Shown here: positions 62,503 to 64,000 of the stretch, in pieces
Layout of the letters: each line of letters starts with the position of its first letter
How positions within the stretch are numbered: the first letter of the stretch is position 1
NCBI RefSeq assembly: GCF_023100845.1
Contig: NZ_CP095864.1
Location: 1,736,001-1,800,000 of the forward strand
Direction: 5' to 3'
Length of the DNA: 64,000 nucleotides
Source of the DNA: Gordonia sp. PP30
Lineage (GTDB): Bacteria > Actinomycetota > Actinomycetes > Mycobacteriales > Mycobacteriaceae
Program-made: the position numbers and the translations under genes
The notes under the pieces: generated by a model
Databases searched by the model: none
What the model saw: only the letters and a program-made list of their open reading frames with translations
What the model was told of the DNA's origin: nothing

Positions 62503-62811
62503 ATGGGGGACGTGGAGTCGATCGAGGACGTCTGGCGCGATCGTGCCCGGGTCGCGAGCGAGGCGGCGGACGAGCTGGAGGACTTGGCCAATCAGCTGGA
62601 GTCCATTCTCACGAGGAACGCGTTCGGAATCGGTTGCGTCGAAGGCGAGGTCCTGTTCGAGCGGCTCGGTCAGATCCGAAACGCTGCGGTCGATGCGTTC
62701 CGGGCTCGCTCAGGGGAAGCACGGCAGTTGTCGGAACGCTGTCTTACGGCGGCCGCCGTCTATACGGCCGCCGACGAATCGAGCGCAGTCGAGCTGGGAG
62801 CATCGGGGTGA
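62503..62811 (+). CDS. WXG100/ESX-like helical protein
   Basis: 102 aa from ATG 62503 with GGGAGGG 6 bases upstream (ATG 62482 in frame is less well placed). All-helical: VESIEDVWRDRARVASEAAD, ELEDLANQLESIL and a long C-terminal helix with AAAVYTAADE. It resembles ESX/EspC-like small proteins by size and helix-turn-helix shape, without a clear WXG. GTGA overlap with the DUF3558 lipoprotein, so the two form one cassette. GC content is lower than around it. Confidence 0.65.
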   Translation: MGDVESIEDVWRDRARVASEAADELEDLANQLESILTRNAFGIGCVEGEVLFERLGQIRNAAVDAFRARSGEARQLSERCLTAAAVYTAADESSAVELGASG

Positions 62812-63464
62812 TCGCCGTCGGCCGACGCATCGGGCACTCAGCAGCAGTAGTGGGCATCTCGGTCACGGTGACGATCGTGACGGCGTGCACGTCCGTGGAT
62901 GGGCGGCAAGCCGCGTCGCTTCGGACGGTTCCGAATTCGTCACCGATGCAGATTCGACAGACTGACGCGCAGGGCAGGAAGCTACCGTTCACGACAAAGT
63001 TCAGGCACCGGTGGAATTCTGCGAACAGTGGCACCACGTATGAGCCGTGTACAGCCGCCGGGTCTGCCGACGTGGACAGGCTGGGCGTAGACCTGACCAC
63101 GGTCAAGGACATTGCCGGCACAGACGGCCAGACCTCGCGGGGATGTACGTGGAAGTACTCGGGAGTCGACAGGGATCACGGTTGGTCGGTAACCCAAGTC
63201 GTTGGGAATTCGCCGAGCCTGGCGACGGACAAGCAGAAGCGGCGCAGCGTCTCTGATCAATGGCGGTCGGATGTCACTATCGACGGTCGCCTTGTGGGCC
63301 TGCACACGACCACGTATGGGCGTGCCTGCGACACCTATGTCCAATCGGGCCAGGCCGCGGTAAGTACTTTCGTCTCGGTGATCGATCGGGGCATCGGCAC
63401 TGACGAGGTCTGCGAGCGAGCCCTGGCCTTCACGCGCGCGACCATCGGTCAGATGCCCCCGTGA
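62808..63464 (+). CDS. DUF3558-family lipoprotein
   Basis: 218 aa, GTG start. Signal: basic GRRIGH, hydrophobic AAVVGISVTVTIVTAC with Cys at about 28 as lipid site. Mature part: DUF3558 pattern EPCTAAGSADVDRLGVD, RGCTWKYSG, CDTYVQSGQAAV. Surface-exposed lipid-anchored protein of unknown role, common in mycobacteria and Nocardia. The gene is clearly lower in GC than neighbours. Flanked by terminators at 62383 and 63515. Confidence 0.85.
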   Translation: MIAVGRRIGHSAAVVGISVTVTIVTACTSVDGRQAASLRTVPNSSPMQIRQTDAQGRKLPFTTKFRHRWNSANSGTTYEPCTAAGSADVDRLGVDLTTVKDIAGTDGQTSRGCTWKYSGVDRDHGWSVTQVVGNSPSLATDKQKRRSVSDQWRSDVTIDGRLVGLHTTTYGRACDTYVQSGQAAVSTFVSVIDRGIGTDEVCERALAFTRATIGQMPP

Positions 63465-63514
63465 CCTGCCCCGTGACCCTCCCGAGCGGCCCCCTCTCAC
63501 TACCCAGAACGAAA

Positions 63515-63555
63515 CCCCGGGATCCGTTGCCCGATACGAGCAACAGATCCCGGGG
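63515..63555. terminator. Bidirectional hairpin terminator
   Basis: 16-bp stem with one mismatch (63515-63530 and 63540-63555, ccccgggatc.../...gatcccgggg), loop of 9. It lies between the DUF3558 gene and the convergent pepN. gcttcgc follows on the + side; gaaacc in the other direction gives a short T run on the minus strand. Confidence 0.8.
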
Positions 63556-63586
63556 GCTTCGCTGGGTACCGGGGTCGGTACCGGGG

Positions 63587-64000
63587 TCAGGTGGCGTCGT
63601 GGGTGCGGGCCTTCAGGGAGCGCTCCACGCCGGCACGACCCTCCAGGATCAGTCGTTCCAGCGCCGGGGGGACGTCGCCGGATGCCAGGAAGGCGTCGGC
63701 GGCGTCGAGGGCGGCGGCGCTGATGTCCCATGACGGGTACAGGCCGACGACGACCGTCTGGGCCACCTCGCTGGAGCGTCGTGCCCAGAGGTCGCTGACC
63801 GACTCGAAGTAGCGTTCGGTGAACGGCAGCAGCAGTTCGGTCTGGCCCGCGCGGTTGATGCCCTCGATCATCGCGCGCACGGTCACGTTGGCGACCGTGT
63901 CGTCGTCGAAGGCCGTGCTCCAGGCGGCCTCCTTGGCCTCGGCGAGCGGCCGGGCGGCGCGCGCCGCCTCGGCGTGGCGGGCGCCGGCGGCGGTGTTGTC
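63587..64000 (-). CDS. pepN: Aminopeptidase N, C-terminal end (right edge)
   Basis: Only the last 137 residues are in the window; the frame is open to base 64000, and the catalytic HEXXH part lies outside. The visible sequence is the helical ERAP1-like C-terminus: FTERYFESVSDLWARRSSEV, VVGLYPSWDIS, LERLILEGRAGVERSLKAR. It is convergent with the DUF3558 gene. Identification as PepN rests on this tail and on the gene order. Confidence 0.85.
   Translation of the reverse strand, partial: DNTAAGARHAEAARAARPLAEAKEAAWSTAFDDDTVANVTVRAMIEGINRAGQTELLLPFTERYFESVSDLWARRSSEVAQTVVVGLYPSWDISAAALDAADAFLASGDVPPALERLILEGRAGVERSLKARTHDAT

Overview
The window reads as chromosome of a high-GC, mycolate-producing actinobacterium (Mycobacteriales; Gordonia, Williamsia and Tsukamurella are plausible genera, but the sequence alone does not fix the genus). 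Pointers are a CmrA-type mycolate reductase beside oligoribonuclease and tRNA-His, a DUF222/13E12-type HNH gene, the nitrate regulator NnaR beside nirBD, a DUF3558 lipoprotein, and a block (SSB paralogue, EttA, giant NAD-glutamate dehydrogenase, thioesterase, alpha-glucosidase, GlbO, PepN) whose order matches what I recall of the M. tuberculosis Rv2467-Rv2478 region.

Layout. 1-7.3 kb: a + strand [NiFe]-hydrogenase maturation operon (hypF C-terminus, hypC, a HupF/HypC-like fusion, hypE, a second hypC, hypD, an unrecognised gene and a GNAT-AAA+ fusion). It is less GC-rich than its surroundings and is followed by a complete IS481-family element (7362-8440) inserted at the foot of the tRNA-His terminator. 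8.5-14.1 kb: tRNA-His, orn, cmrA, a dienoyl-CoA reductase with a PadR regulator, and an SMP-30-like protein. 14.1-16.5 kb: an ABC half-transporter preceded on the same strand by a very strong hairpin and two duplicated genes for 43 and 46 aa arginine/tryptophan-rich peptides; this is my main candidate for an undescribed system. 16.5-22.1 kb: divergent molybdenum-cofactor operons (moaE, moaC-mog fusion, moeA against moaA, moaD, modA, modB; no modC in the window). 22.3-37.8 kb: nitrate assimilation (narK, nnaR, sirohydrochlorin chelatase, nirD, nirB, a mobA-moeA fusion, and a single-chain nitrate reductase/flavoprotein), interrupted by a Phd/VapC toxin-antitoxin pair and by a DUF222 HNH gene bracketed by perfect 22-bp inverted repeats. 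38-42 kb: two small DUF genes and a thiolase, enoyl-CoA hydratase and flavin monooxygenase operon. 42-64 kb: tRNA-Arg, a CopD-CtaG membrane protein, SSB paralogue, small membrane and hypothetical genes, HNH, ClC, EttA, the DUF6230/DUF6114 pair, two tandem AraC regulators, the giant GDH, thioesterase, alpha-glucosidase, truncated haemoglobin, a DUF5130-like gene, a lower-GC WXG-like/DUF3558 cassette, and the C-terminal end of pepN at the right edge.

How the parts fit: the Moco genes supply the molybdopterin cofactor for the nitrate reductase; narK imports nitrate, the flavoprotein-fused reductase makes nitrite, NirBD (with siroheme, to which the chelatase contributes) makes ammonium, and NnaR probably controls the set. 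The GDH links to nitrogen and carbon catabolism. The hyp operon must serve hydrogenase structural genes outside the left edge. Several genes (padR, moaA, copD-ctaG) have a TANNNT hexamer 6-7 bases before the start codon, which suggests leaderless transcripts. Positions, motifs and repeats were read by eye; family names come from recognised motifs, with no database search run.
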